Shown in pieces: positions 1-9,189 of a stretch of 64,000 nt of DNA (position 1 is its first letter; the number at the start of each line of letters is the position of its first letter). The stretch is taken from positions 51,911 through 115,910 of the forward strand of contig NZ_KB894430.1 of the NCBI RefSeq assembly GCF_000374445.1. Reading direction: 5' to 3'. The notes under the pieces were generated by a model. The model saw nothing but the letters and a program-made list of their open reading frames with translations. It was not told the DNA's origin and did not search any database. The DNA is from Actinokineospora enzanensis DSM 44649. GTDB taxonomy: Bacteria > Actinomycetota > Actinomycetes > Mycobacteriales > Pseudonocardiaceae. The position numbers were made by a program, and so were the translations under genes.

Positions 1-10
1 CCGTGGCCCG

Positions 11-241
11 GTGGTCGTGACTCTCCGGCCGGGCCTATACGGCAATCTGGGCCTTAGCCGCGCCGCGCGGGAAGCCCTCGACACCCTCGTGGCGGTGTAC
101 ATGACCGGCGAACTGCCGCCGGGGGCCTTGACCCGTGAGGAGATGCTCGCCCAGCTGATCAACGGTCTCACTGCCGCCGCGGAGCGGGTCGGTCAGAGCA
201 CCATCGACACAAGCTCACCGAAGAGGGGTGACCAGCGATGA
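11..241 (+). CDS. small hypothetical protein, possibly 5'-truncated
   Basis: I do not recognise this protein (76 aa from the first GTG). The frame stays open to the left edge of the window, so the true start may lie outside it. The middle is alanine- and leucine-rich and predicted helical, with a charged tail. Its TGA overlaps the ATG of the next gene by four bases (ATGA), so the two are probably translated together. The sequence just before that ATG contains the octamer TGACCAGC, which recurs across the window. Confidence 0.55.
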   Translation: MVVTLRPGLYGNLGLSRAAREALDTLVAVYMTGELPPGALTREEMLAQLINGLTAAAERVGQSTIDTSSPKRGDQR

Positions 242-1101
242 CCCATGACCACTCGACCGACGACACCGCGGAGACGACCGACCTGCTGGAGCGGGCGCGT
301 GAGTTGGTTCGGGCCCGCGCCGCACAGCTGGGTACGTCCGTACCCGGCGCAGACGACCGGAAGATCGTGGTGCTGGTCGACGAGGCCAGCCAATTCCTCG
401 GCGACGCGGCGGCCACCAGGGACGGGACGAGCATGGCCGAGCTGATGCGCCGGCACCTCCACGAGATGCGTGACCCGCGCGCCGCCGTCTACGAGAACTG
501 CCCCGTCTGCGGTATGACGCCGCGCTGGTACGACGGCAGTCAGTTCGGCTGTTCCTGCTGTTCGGCGACGTCGTCGAGTTTCGTGGGCAGACTGCTGCCG
601 ATGTCCGCCGAGCATCTGCGCGAGGCTGTCGAGCTGGCCGTCGCCCACGACCGCGAGGACGTCGCGACTGCGCTGCGCGCAAGTGCGCAGGTCTTCGCTG
701 GCACCCTGCGGCTCCGGTTCGAGCCCGCCGACAGTTCCAGGGCCGAGATCCAGGCCGACGCCCAGGTGCACGTGTGGCAACCCGGCCCTGGCGTGTACTT
801 CGTGGTGGTCCGGAGCCAGGCCGCCGCAGCCGACTGCGCCGAGACCGGCTGGGCCGACGAGAACATCGCGATCACCCACTACGACCTCACCGGCCCGCAA
901 CCGGTGCGCCGCGTCGGCGCCGCCGTCTCGGCCGCGGCCGGGGTGCCCGAATCCGTGGCCGACGAGCTGGAGGCGTTCCACCGCACGCTTGCGGACGCGA
1001 CGACGGCCTGGGTGGGCGGCGTGCGCGAGCTGCGCGAGCTCGACGCGCCGCTGCTGCCCGCGCAGCGCGGCTGGCCCAAGCCCCGGAACCCCGTGTCCTG
1101 A
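238..1101 (+). CDS. hypothetical protein with a four-cysteine cluster
   Basis: Unknown family, 287 aa. The ATG is fixed by the four-base overlap with the upstream gene and by GAGGGG a few bases before it. Around residues 83-103 there is CPVC followed by CSCC, which could bind zinc. The remainder alternates acidic helices with a beta-rich stretch (about residues 160-190). It heads a run of unrelated small plus-strand genes leading to the recombinase. No membrane segment or signal peptide is visible. Confidence 0.65.
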   Translation: MTHDHSTDDTAETTDLLERARELVRARAAQLGTSVPGADDRKIVVLVDEASQFLGDAAATRDGTSMAELMRRHLHEMRDPRAAVYENCPVCGMTPRWYDGSQFGCSCCSATSSSFVGRLLPMSAEHLREAVELAVAHDREDVATALRASAQVFAGTLRLRFEPADSSRAEIQADAQVHVWQPGPGVYFVVVRSQAAAADCAETGWADENIAITHYDLTGPQPVRRVGAAVSAAAGVPESVADELEAFHRTLADATTAWVGGVRELRELDAPLLPAQRGWPKPRNPVS

Positions 1102-1163
1102 ACAGCAAGACCCAGCCGAACCGTCCTTGATCGACCACGAAGACTGAGGGAGTTGACCGCAGC

Positions 1164-1613
1164 ATGAGCAGCACGCCGACCGAGACCATCGCCTCGTTCG
1201 CCCACGAGGGCATCACCTACGAACTGGACCACCTCGGGATCGCGCAACCCGAGCAGTGGGGGCAGGTGGCGATCTATGCCGACGGCGACATGGTCGGCGA
1301 GGTGGTGGTGGAGTTCCCCGCCGCGTCCCACGCCGAGACCAAGTACCCGGCGCTGCCGGACGCCGCCGTGCTCGCGGAGCTGGCGTGCCACGAGCTGGCC
1401 ATCGACGCCGGTGCGCCGGATCAGATGACCCTGCGGTTGGACAACCGTCCGGTCATGGCGGCCTGGTGCGGCGGACATGCCCCGGACGATCCCGGCAGCG
1501 ACGTCCTGCTTGTCGACGTTCCGGACGCCGGGCGGGCGGTGATCGTGCTTGGGCAGACCGTCGAGCGCACCGAGACCGGCTTCCGCAAGGTCGACGCCCG
1601 AACCGCGATCTGA
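1164..1613 (+). CDS. hypothetical acidic protein
   Basis: 149 aa, not recognised. It starts at an ATG preceded by GAGGGAG about a dozen bases upstream. The protein is acidic with predicted mixed alpha/beta structure and no obvious motif. It lies 62 bp after the previous gene and 64 bp before the next, in the same direction, which is compatible with one transcript. Confidence 0.6.
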   Translation: MSSTPTETIASFAHEGITYELDHLGIAQPEQWGQVAIYADGDMVGEVVVEFPAASHAETKYPALPDAAVLAELACHELAIDAGAPDQMTLRLDNRPVMAAWCGGHAPDDPGSDVLLVDVPDAGRAVIVLGQTVERTETGFRKVDARTAI

Positions 1614-1677
1614 GCGGCGGATTACGTGCAAGGTGTCATCTCGACACAAACCTCCAGTGGCTAAAGGAGAACGGCAG

Positions 1678-2037
1678 ATGAACTCAGTGACGGACGACCG
1701 ACTCGCACGGATCGCCCAGTTCGAGACCAAGCTTCACCAGGCGATCGACACGCTCTCGGCGGTCATCGAGGACCCGGAGTTGAGCGACTACCAGCCGCGG
1801 CGCACAGCGCTGCTGGACGCGCTGAACTGGCTGGAGATGGAGGCAACCTGCGGTGACTGCATCGAGGGCCGCTGTCACTGGGGCGGTGAGAAGTCGCGTG
1901 CGTCCATCGCCGCGGCGGAGGCCGGCCGCGAGTACGTCGAGCCAGGGGTGGGGCGGTGTGGCTGCGGTCGGCACGAGATCAGCGTGCAGGCACGGCAGCG
2001 CCGAGCGCGGCTGCGCGCGGCCGGGATCCTGTCATAG
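1678..2037 (+). CDS. small cysteine/histidine-rich protein
   Basis: 119 aa. The start chosen is the ATG with AAAGGAGA just before it. The same frame is open further upstream but without a ribosome binding site. Four cysteines and several histidines in the second half (CGDC, CHW and CGCGRHE) suggest a zinc site, and the C-terminus is Arg-rich. A nucleic-acid-binding role is plausible but is inference. The family is unknown. Confidence 0.6.
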   Translation: MNSVTDDRLARIAQFETKLHQAIDTLSAVIEDPELSDYQPRRTALLDALNWLEMEATCGDCIEGRCHWGGEKSRASIAAAEAGREYVEPGVGRCGCGRHEISVQARQRRARLRAAGILS

Positions 2038-2130
2038 CCACCCCTGTGCCCGAGGTCGCATCGGCATCGGCGTGACCAGGGCCGACGACCTTCTTCACCA
2101 CGAGCATTGACCAGGAAGGACTTCACCACC

Positions 2131-3048
2131 GTGACCGAGGACGAGGCGGCCCGCCGACGCGCCTATCAGGAGCTGTACGAACGGCACCGCCAGAGTCAGC
2201 TCGCCCGGATCTCGACCGGCGGTTTCACGTACATCCACGACCGCGCCGACCCGCAGGCGCAGCTCGCCCGCCGGATTGGCGCCGCGCTGGTCGAGGCCGG
2301 GTTCACCCTCTACGACCGGGTCGCGGAGGACCCGCTCGGCGGAGCGATGATCATGCCGCGCACCGATCCCGAGGGCGGGGTGTACGTGGGCTGGACTATC
2401 CCCGACGAGCTCAGCAACGACTCCAGCAGGCCGGCGCTGCGCGCCCACATCACCAGGACGATGAACCAGGCCGTCCACGACGTCCTGGAGGCCTACGGCT
2501 TCGACGTCGGCGAACACCATCACCCTCTGCTGGTCACGTTGGGCCCGGATCCCGAGCGTGCCCTGGAGGAAGAGCTCGACGAGTTCGGTGAGCACGTGGT
2601 TGAGCTGTGCAACCAGGTTCGTCCCGGCGGTCACATCCCCACCGAGTGGCCCGAAGCCGACCAGATTGCCGTGGCGCTCGTGCTCCTGCAGCACTGGCAC
2701 ATCCAGGAGATGAACCGCACGCCCCGCGACGCGGCCCGCGAGCTGTTCGACGGGCAGGAAGTCAACCCGATGGCCTGGATCGAGTCGATGCGAACCGCGC
2801 TCGGGCTGCCCACGCGGGACCTGTGGTCCGCCGACTCGAGGCTGCCGATCACGGCGCTGCGCGTCCGGGCGGAGGGTCTGGTCGACTTCGAGCCGACCGA
2901 CGAGGAACTCGCCGCGGTGTGGTCCGACGAGGAGTTCGCGGCCGAAGCCACGATCTTCGGCTGGGACGACGCGAAGGTCCTCGACCGGCTGCGCACCCAC
3001 CTCACCACCCTGGGGTCGCTGCGGGCGCTCGGACCCGACGACCAGTAA
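2131..3048 (+). CDS. hypothetical protein
   Basis: 305 aa when started at the GTG that follows AGGAAGGA by ten bases. A TTG eight codons earlier is the alternative but overlaps that ribosome binding site. The protein is largely helical and acidic, with no family I can name. It ends 73 bp before the recombinase gene and runs in the same direction, so the two may be co-transcribed. Confidence 0.6.
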   Translation: MTEDEAARRRAYQELYERHRQSQLARISTGGFTYIHDRADPQAQLARRIGAALVEAGFTLYDRVAEDPLGGAMIMPRTDPEGGVYVGWTIPDELSNDSSRPALRAHITRTMNQAVHDVLEAYGFDVGEHHHPLLVTLGPDPERALEEELDEFGEHVVELCNQVRPGGHIPTEWPEADQIAVALVLLQHWHIQEMNRTPRDAARELFDGQEVNPMAWIESMRTALGLPTRDLWSADSRLPITALRVRAEGLVDFEPTDEELAAVWSDEEFAAEATIFGWDDAKVLDRLRTHLTTLGSLRALGPDDQ

Positions 3049-3121
3049 CCCGGACCGACGTAGCCGGCGAAGTCCCCGACGTCCATCGCGAACGAGCACA
3101 CCAGCCCAGAGGAGGAAGAAC

Positions 3122-4396
3122 GTGAGCTCCAGCCTCGTGCTGGCCGAACCGGCGTTCGTGCAGGAGTACCCGGAACTGCAGAACACCGGCGTGCCGGACT
3201 GGCTGCCGTTCGCGATGGAGCAGACCGTGAAGTGGCTGACCCTGAGCTACGAGGGCAGCCACCGCAACGGCGGCAGCGAGAACACCACCAAGAACTACGC
3301 GATCGACCTGGGTGTGCCGCGCGCGATGCAGACCTGGCGCGAGCCGGTCACCGGCAAACGCGGGCGCCGTTCACCCGGCCCGCGGCCCCAGGCGTTCCTG
3401 CGCTGGTGCGCGGCCTTCGACGTCAACCCGTTCACCGACGTCGACGTCGACCTCGCCCACGCGTGGACGCGGTACGGCCGGTTCTGCGGTGACGCGGACA
3501 CCACGCTGCACCGCCGTGTCGGCGCGATCAGCGCCTGGTACTCGGCCATGCGCCGCCGCGAGCACACCACGATCGTGTTCGCCGACCTGATCACCAGGCA
3601 GGACCGTGAAAATCTCGGCATCACCGCCGTTCCGGCCTCGCCGACGGTGGCCGCGCCGCTGGCCGTGGTGCAGGCGGTGCAGGTCGCCGCACTACTGGAC
3701 CCCTCGCCCCTGCGGACCCGCAACCGCGTGATCGCCGAGCTGCTGCCCGGCACCGGCCTGCGCGCGGCTGAGCTGTGCAACCTGGACCTCGACGACCTGC
3801 ACCGCTCCGGACCTGGTGGCGTCCCCGCGCTCTACGTGCGCGGCAAGGGCGGCAAGTACCGCTGGGTCGCGCTCGACGACCACGAGATCGCGCTCATCGA
3901 CGACTACCTGCCCGACCGGGTTCCCCCGGACACCGGCACCGACGTCACCCTCGCCGGACAGGTCGGCACCCGGCCCGCCGTGGCCCAGCCGCTGCTCACC
4001 TCGAGCACCGGACGGCGACTCTCGACGCAGGCGATCACCTACGTCCTCAACCGGCTCGGCCGCCTGCTCGACCCCGCCTCCGATCACCCCATCGTCGCCG
4101 AGGCCGCGCTCGTCCTGGCCGACGCCGGGCGGCTGCACCCGCACCAGCTCCGGCACGCCCACGCCCAGGAGGCCGACGACGCCGGCGCCTCGCTCAACCG
4201 GATCCGGCTGCAGCTCGGTCACGCCTCGCTGGCCACGACACAGCTCTACCTCGACAACGGCACCAACCTGCGCAAGTCCACCTCCGTGGTGGTCTCCCGG
4301 CTCATCCGCCAAGGCGTCGACCTCAGCACGCTTCCCACCGACGGCATCCGGCTGCGCGCCCTCCCCGAACTCGAGGACGAAGCGGAGCGCTCCTGA
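3122..4396 (+). CDS. tyrosine recombinase / integrase
   Basis: A phage-integrase-family DNA breaking-rejoining enzyme, 424 aa, started at a GTG after GAGGAGGAAG. The catalytic constellation is visible: Arg near residue 213 in TGLRAAELCNL, a Lys in the RGKGGKYRW beta hairpin, HPHQLRH near 340, LGHAS near 366 and the nucleophilic Tyr in TQLYLD near 375. The N-terminal 170 residues form the core-binding region. It could integrate this element or resolve dimers. No att site, tRNA or excisionase was found beside it, so its target is unknown. Confidence 0.9.
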   Translation: MSSSLVLAEPAFVQEYPELQNTGVPDWLPFAMEQTVKWLTLSYEGSHRNGGSENTTKNYAIDLGVPRAMQTWREPVTGKRGRRSPGPRPQAFLRWCAAFDVNPFTDVDVDLAHAWTRYGRFCGDADTTLHRRVGAISAWYSAMRRREHTTIVFADLITRQDRENLGITAVPASPTVAAPLAVVQAVQVAALLDPSPLRTRNRVIAELLPGTGLRAAELCNLDLDDLHRSGPGGVPALYVRGKGGKYRWVALDDHEIALIDDYLPDRVPPDTGTDVTLAGQVGTRPAVAQPLLTSSTGRRLSTQAITYVLNRLGRLLDPASDHPIVAEAALVLADAGRLHPHQLRHAHAQEADDAGASLNRIRLQLGHASLATTQLYLDNGTNLRKSTSVVVSRLIRQGVDLSTLPTDGIRLRALPELEDEAERS

Positions 4397-4412
4397 CAGT
4401 GGGTGCGCGGGC

Positions 4413-4637
4413 TCAGTCGTCGTGGCGGCGGCCGAATTCCACTCGGTCAACGAGCAGGACGACACCCGACCCAAGGACGACAACGGGCAGCACGGTGAGG
4501 AAGTCACGAACCCAGTCACCGCCGGGGAACACCGAGACGACGGTCGTGATCACCAAGCACAGCAGAAGCTCACTCGCGGCCAGCGCGCCGAAGAAATAAC
4601 GGGAACGCAGTTGGCGGCCACCCCTGCGCCCAGCCAT
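4413..4637 (-). CDS. small two-helix membrane protein
   Basis: 74 aa, starting at an ATG with GAGG six bases upstream; another ATG five codons earlier is possible. After a basic N-terminus there are two hydrophobic segments (about residues 15-36 and 46-64) joined by a short loop containing PGGDW, then a charged tail. It converges with the recombinase, the two stops being 16 bp apart. The function is unknown. A long frame antisense to the next gene continues upstream of this start but looks non-coding. Confidence 0.5.
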   Translation of the reverse strand: MAGRRGGRQLRSRYFFGALAASELLLCLVITTVVSVFPGGDWVRDFLTVLPVVVLGSGVVLLVDRVEFGRRHDD

Positions 4638-4799
4638 AGCCAGCCTCAACATACCCCGAACAGCGGTACACACTCCATGATCACAAGTGTATTCGATGGC
4701 GTCGGGTATGCCGACCCTGTCTTGTTTCCCCGAGCCCCACGACCGTATTGGCGCAGGTAGTACCATTGTGAATCTGAATCGCAATGAGTGGAGGGCGAC

Positions 4800-6038
4800 G
4801 TGGCGAAGGGCAAGGGCCCCGCGATGCGGAAGCTGGCGCAACTCGTCGCGAGACGTGTCCAGATCCGCGTGGACGCCGACTACTCCACGGAGGGCCGCAG
4901 CACGAAGTGGCACCTGACGTGGGACAACGGCCCGACGGCGGACGTCATGCGCCGGCATGTCCGGGCGGTGGCCACGTCGGTGCCCGGCCTGGACGTAGCC
5001 GAGGTCGGCTACCGCCGCGACTACAGCGATCGGCACGTGGTCGCGGCGTGGCTTCGCCGGGCAGAACGCGACGATCGGGTCGACGGCGGCCGGTGGGCGG
5101 CCGAGGGCTACTTCCAGGAGACCGGCTTTCCCGCCGACATCGCCGGCGACGACCCGCTGTGGGAACTGGTGGACTACGCCTTCGCCCTCTGCGGCGGACC
5201 GGATGCCTACGCCGAACGCGTCATCGAGCACGTGGCGAAGATCGGCCTGCGTGGGCTGCGCCTGGAGCAGTGGCTCGACCAGCCCGACGATCTCGATTCC
5301 GACAGCGTGCGGCGCCGGGTAGCTCCGCTGCTGGATGCCTCGGGGCTGTCGGAACGCACCCGACGAAACCTTCACGCGGTCGCGGCGGACATCGTGCGGG
5401 ATCTCGCGGGCAACGGTCCGCGCCACGCCGATCCTCGGGTGCGCGTGCTGGTCGCCGAAGCCGCCCGCGCCGCGCTGACGCAACCTGTTGACGACGAGCA
5501 GCGGCGGCAGGCACTGGAATGCGTCGCGGACGGCACACCGCTCTACAAGCTGAGCTCCCGGATCGGGAAGTCGGAGTCCACACTGGTCAAACGCTGGAAC
5601 CCGGCCGACTTCAACCGAGACCTCGCTCCGCTGGCCTGGCTCCAACAGCACGAAGAACGGTGGGCGCAGGCCTGCACCGACGCCGTCGCCGAGGTGCGGG
5701 CGAACCGCGAGCTGGCCGAGGGCCGCGACATCTGGCTGCTGCTGTCGTCGCTGGAACGAGCGGCTCAGGACAGCGGTGCCGGATGGCAGCGGCTGATGGA
5801 AACACCGCAGACGGCACGGAAGCTGCTGGTCGCGGTGCCGGAGACGTTCTCTCGGATACGCCAGGACCGGCTGACGTACCGCACGCTGGGCGGCGAACCC
5901 GAGGACGGCGAGCTGGCCGCCGGGCCGGCGCTGCACCGGCTGGCCGACATGCTGGCGCAGTACGACACGGCGCCGCCTCCTCGGCGCCGTGGTGGTGCAC
6001 ACCCTGGACGTTCACCACGGTCCGCTGCCTCCGACTGA
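4800..6038 (+). CDS. hypothetical protein, probable partner of the TOPRIM gene
   Basis: 412 aa from the GTG that follows GGAGGG by about five bases; a GTG four codons earlier is the alternative. It is a soluble, mostly helical protein with a basic first 40 residues and an Arg/Pro-rich tail. The central segment SRIGKSESTLVKRW (about residues 260-273) looks like a helix-turn-helix. It sits 65 bp upstream of the TOPRIM-type gene, so the two may act together. The family is not recognised. Confidence 0.6.
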   Translation: MAKGKGPAMRKLAQLVARRVQIRVDADYSTEGRSTKWHLTWDNGPTADVMRRHVRAVATSVPGLDVAEVGYRRDYSDRHVVAAWLRRAERDDRVDGGRWAAEGYFQETGFPADIAGDDPLWELVDYAFALCGGPDAYAERVIEHVAKIGLRGLRLEQWLDQPDDLDSDSVRRRVAPLLDASGLSERTRRNLHAVAADIVRDLAGNGPRHADPRVRVLVAEAARAALTQPVDDEQRRQALECVADGTPLYKLSSRIGKSESTLVKRWNPADFNRDLAPLAWLQQHEERWAQACTDAVAEVRANRELAEGRDIWLLLSSLERAAQDSGAGWQRLMETPQTARKLLVAVPETFSRIRQDRLTYRTLGGEPEDGELAAGPALHRLADMLAQYDTAPPPRRRGGAHPGRSPRSAASD

Positions 6039-6103
6039 GTTCCACGTACTCGTCCGGTCCTCGAGGGGGTTGTGCTGAGGATCGGCCGGCGGACGATGGG
6101 GAC

Positions 6104-6930
6104 ATGTCCCCACTGCGGTGGAGCGAGGTCGTGGACGCCGCTCGGCAGGTTGTCGAGGGCTATGCGCACGCAGTCACGTTGCGGCAGGTGTTCTACCGGC
6201 TCGCGTCGACCGGCACTCTGCCGCTGACCGCGACGGCGTACAAGAAGCTCTCGGCGCACCTGGCCGAACAACGCCGCCGCGGAGCGTTCCCGGACCTACT
6301 GGACTCCGGCCGGAAAGTGCACCTCGACCCCATTTTCAGTGATCCCGGCGAGCTGCTGGCATCGGTCCCGAGCTGGTATCGGCGCGACCGCACCACCGGA
6401 CAGGACACCGCGCTGTACGTCGCGGTGGAGAAGGACACGCTGCGCCTGCAGGTGCCCGACTGGCTCGACGACTTCGGCGTGCCGGTGCTGGTGGTGCGCG
6501 GCTATGGCAGCCAGTCCTACGCCGACGTCGTCACCCGCCGCGTCGCCACCGACCCACGCCCCGCGTGCTGCTCTACCTCGGGGACCTCGACGCCTCCGGC
6601 GAGGACATCGAACGAGACTGGGTAGCGCGCACCGGTTGCTGGACCCACGTCCACCGACTCGCCGTCACCGTCGAACAGGCCACAGACCTCCCGGCCGCCG
6701 ACGGCAAGGCGAGTGACCCGCGATGGCCAGCATTTGCCCTCCGGCACGGCCTGGATCCGACCCGACCGGTCCAGTGGGAGGTCGAGGCGATCGACCCGGC
6801 CACGCTGCGCGGCCTCCTGCTCGACACCGTCGACGGTTACGTCGACGCCGAGCAACTCGGCGCGGTCATCGCCGAGGAACGCGAGCAACGCGCACAGCTC
6901 GCGGCATTCCTACGCACCTGGCACCAGTGA
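6104..6930 (+). pseudogene. TOPRIM-domain protein with frameshift
   Basis: Two frames together encode one protein of about 275 aa. Frame 1 (6104-6625) carries an N-terminal domain containing LRQVFYRL. Frame 2 (6565-6930) begins with LLYLGDLDASGEDIERDW, whose DLDxSGxDI is the acidic motif of TOPRIM nuclease/topoisomerase domains. The shift lies near 6555-6565, where GACCCACGCCCCGCG appears to lack one C, or where a -1 slip would join the frames. It could be an inactivated gene, a sequencing error or programmed frameshifting. Related two-part proteins occur on actinobacterial phages and integrative elements. Confidence 0.7.
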
Positions 6931-7028
6931 CACCCGTCAAATCGCTGACCAGCGACAACATTCGGAGCTTGCCAAGCCGTCGTGGCCTGACTGCGGCGTG
7001 CAGCACCTCCAACAGCCGTTCACGCCGG

Positions 7029-7739
7029 TTACTGAAGGAGCGCCTGCAGAAACTCGTTCCACGCCTCGGTCGCGTTGAGTTCGAGCGCGCGGCCCGCCAT
7101 GTGCAGGAACGCTGCGGTGACCAGCACGTCAAGCACGTCGGCGGCGGCGACGATCTCGGCGGCGGCCTGGTTGGTCGGCGACGTGCTGAGGGGCGGCTGC
7201 TCCGGGTTGTCGGGGATCATCTGCGCCTGGTCGTAGGCGTCCCCGGCGTTCGTCAGTTCCTCGTCGGCGAGCTTCCACAGGTCGAGCGAGTACTTGTCTC
7301 CGAGCATTCCCGCGACTTCTGCTCGGGTCTCGGGTGCGTCAGGCAGGTACCGGTGCTGGGTGGTGGCCAGCCACTGGGCGCTGAGGGTGAGGATGTCGCG
7401 CAATCCGTTGGGGGACAGTTCTTTCCACGCGTTGAGGTCGGCGTCGGTGGCGAGCTTCCGTGCGGTGCTATCCAGCGACAGGTCCGCGCCGCCGCCCTCG
7501 TCCGGCGGGGTTTCCGCGAGCTGCGTGGCGATCCGGCGGGCCAGGTAGACATCGGCGGCTTCGATCAACTGCTGGCGGTAGTTGATGAGCGCGTTCACCG
7601 CGCCGAGGGTGTGCGCGGCCTTGCGCATCTCGGGTGGAAGGCCGCCCAGGTCGGCGACATCGACCACGTGCACCCCGTCGTGGCCTGCTGCGACCTGCCG
7701 GATCAGCGCGGTCAGGTCGAAGTCGTCCGGATCGGGCAC
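7029..7739 (-). CDS. hypothetical helical protein
   Basis: 236 aa from a GTG with AAGGGAG five bases upstream, a stronger start than the ATG twelve codons earlier. Almost entirely predicted helix, acidic, with no cysteine motif or membrane segment. On the minus strand it lies upstream (5') of the interrupted gene at 7855-8121, about 115 bp apart. Family unknown. Confidence 0.6.
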   Translation of the reverse strand: MPDPDDFDLTALIRQVAAGHDGVHVVDVADLGGLPPEMRKAAHTLGAVNALINYRQQLIEAADVYLARRIATQLAETPPDEGGGADLSLDSTARKLATDADLNAWKELSPNGLRDILTLSAQWLATTQHRYLPDAPETRAEVAGMLGDKYSLDLWKLADEELTNAGDAYDQAQMIPDNPEQPPLSTSPTNQAAAEIVAAADVLDVLVTAAFLHMAGRALELNATEAWNEFLQALLQ

Positions 7740-7854
7740 GTCAGCTCCCTTGAAGTGGTGACACGGCGTGTCCATCCTGGCAGCCGGGCGCGATCACGGG
7801 TCCGCGCGGTCGCTTCCGGGAGGAAGTCCTTCTCACCGGATCTGGCGGACGTGC

Positions 7855-8127
7855 TCAGGGTGTGGGCGGGTTCTGGGACAGGATGATCTCCAGCGCGCCG
7901 GGGTACTGGGCCAGCAGGGGATCGAGCTGGTTGAGCAGCGAGCCGAAGGCGGCCATCGCGGCGTCTCGGCCTCCGGGGAGCGCGTCGTGTCGCAGGGTGT
8001 ACTGCACGGCGGCGACCAGGATCATCGCGCTGAACGGGCCCATTTCGACGGTGACCCGCGAACCCGCAAGTTCGTCGTCGAGCATGTTCTGCAGTACCGC
8101 GACGGTCGGGTCTGGCTCGCCAGGATC
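7855..8127 (-). pseudogene. small gene interrupted by the Tn3-family transposon (3' part)
   Basis: This is the C-terminal part of a protein of about 90 aa ending in LSQNPPTP. The missing start is at 22257-22268. Joining ATG ACC GAT CCT from there to GGC GAG CCA GAC here, through one copy of AGGATC, restores a continuous frame beginning MTDPGEPDP with GGGGAG seven bases before the ATG. The present frame runs artificially into the transposon end. The family is unknown, but the second gene at 22483 has a similar layout (LVIELGPHTALLLAGQ there, VTVEMGPFSAMILVAA here), so the two may be divergent homologues. Confidence 0.8.
8122..8127. repeat. target site duplication, left copy (AGGATC)
   Basis: AGGATC abuts the left inverted repeat and is repeated at 22257-22262 beyond the right one. 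Tn3-family elements normally duplicate 5 bp. The sixth base may be a coincidence or may belong to the element end. Confidence 0.85.
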
Positions 8128-8184
8128 GGGGGCCGACCGGGATACGGGAGAAAGGGGCAATGAGCCCTTGAACCCGCAGGTCAG
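8128..8184. repeat. left terminal inverted repeat (57 bp)
   Basis: It reads inward from GGGGGCC and matches the reverse complement of 22200-22256 with one difference, at position 41 of the repeat. It is longer than the 38 bp usual in the family; the inner part may be a transposase-binding extension. Confidence 0.93.
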
Positions 8185-8248
8185 CGAGTTAGCAGTCGAC
8201 GCCGGCGGTCGCCACCGAAGACGTCCTGCTGGAAGTTTGGTCGCCGGA

Positions 8249-8617
8249 TCAACCGGCTGAGGTCCCGATGTCGTCGAGTAGCCCGACCATGGCCACCATC
8301 ACCTCCACGACCGCCACCGCCAGCTCCGGCATCACGCCCAGCTCGGCCAGGGTGGGCAGCGGTGTCAGCGGGCCGGCATCAGGACCGGCCAGCCCAAAGC
8401 CTTCGACCACGATGGCGTCGCGCACCAGGGCCGGGGTCAACTCGGCTGCCGCGAACCCGGCATCGGCGAGCGCGGCCAGGATGCCGACGAGCCCGGCCCG
8501 CACCGGGACCGCCAATTCCTCGTCCATCCCGTAGCCGGCGGTCCACCGCTCGACCAGCACCTGCACGGCCGCCGGCCCCCACCGGTCACCGCGCGCGTCA
8601 GCACCACGCACAACCAT
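8249..8617 (-). CDS. hypothetical passenger protein
   Basis: 122 aa, unknown. Alanine-, leucine- and valine-rich with amphipathic helices, without clear membrane spans. First gene inside the left transposon end, at the downstream edge of the minus-strand block whose genes all point toward that end. Its start is uncertain because no strong ribosome binding site is visible. Confidence 0.45.
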   Translation of the reverse strand: MVVRGADARGDRWGPAAVQVLVERWTAGYGMDEELAVPVRAGLVGILAALADAGFAAAELTPALVRDAIVVEGFGLAGPDAGPLTPLPTLAELGVMPELAVAVVEVMVAMVGLLDDIGTSAG

Positions 8618-8716
8618 CCCCCCGAAACCTGGACAGAACAGACACCGACAGCTCTGTCGGCACCGTCGGACCCGGCGTTACACCGTTCGTGTGATGGACG
8701 TCCAGTTCATGGCTGG

Positions 8717-9163
8717 TCAGAGGTGGTCGTTGTTCTCGCCGCAGGGGCCGAAGAACCGGCACTCGATGAGGTCGCGGGGGTTGAGCGCGCGGGCGTGGGG
8801 TTCCAGCCGGTCCAGGACAGCGGCGACACCCTCGAGGTCGAGCTTGTCGTCCTGGCCGGGGACGCGGTGTTCCCGTTCGGTGTGCTCGTCGCAGCCCAGG
8901 TAATTGCCGGCGGAGCCGATGACCACGCCGCCCTCGTCATCGAGGTCGAGTCGACAGGTCAGGTGGTACGGGGTGACGTCACTGACCACGTGCATGGTGA
9001 CGCCGCCGAAGCTGTCGGGGTAGCACCACCGCGCCTCGGGGTCCACGGGGTAGCCGTTCTCGCGGCAGATGAGTTCATCCAGCGTCCAGCCGCGTGTGGT
9101 GAGCAAGTCGTGCACAGCGGTCAACTGCTCGACGCTGACGCTGGGGCCGTACAGGATTCCCAT
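8717..9163 (-). CDS. hypothetical acidic passenger protein
   Basis: 148 aa, started at an ATG with AGGAG six bases upstream. Acidic, with several cysteines (RWCYPD, YLGCDEH, FGPCGENN) and no named family. The stop codon forms part of a TGACCAGC octamer on the minus strand. It follows the next upstream gene by 26 bp, indicating an operon. Confidence 0.55.
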   Translation of the reverse strand: MGILYGPSVSVEQLTAVHDLLTTRGWTLDELICRENGYPVDPEARWCYPDSFGGVTMHVVSDVTPYHLTCRLDLDDEGGVVIGSAGNYLGCDEHTEREHRVPGQDDKLDLEGVAAVLDRLEPHARALNPRDLIECRFFGPCGENNDHL

Positions 9164-9189
9164 CGCGTGCTCCTGGTGAGATCGATCGG

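Noticed and set aside
4413..6002. Long open frame (over 500 codons) on the minus strand opposite the 4800-6038 gene
   Set aside because: A typical high-GC antisense shadow: the plus-strand gene has the better ribosome binding site and normal composition. Only the last part (4413-4637), beyond the plus-strand gene, was kept.
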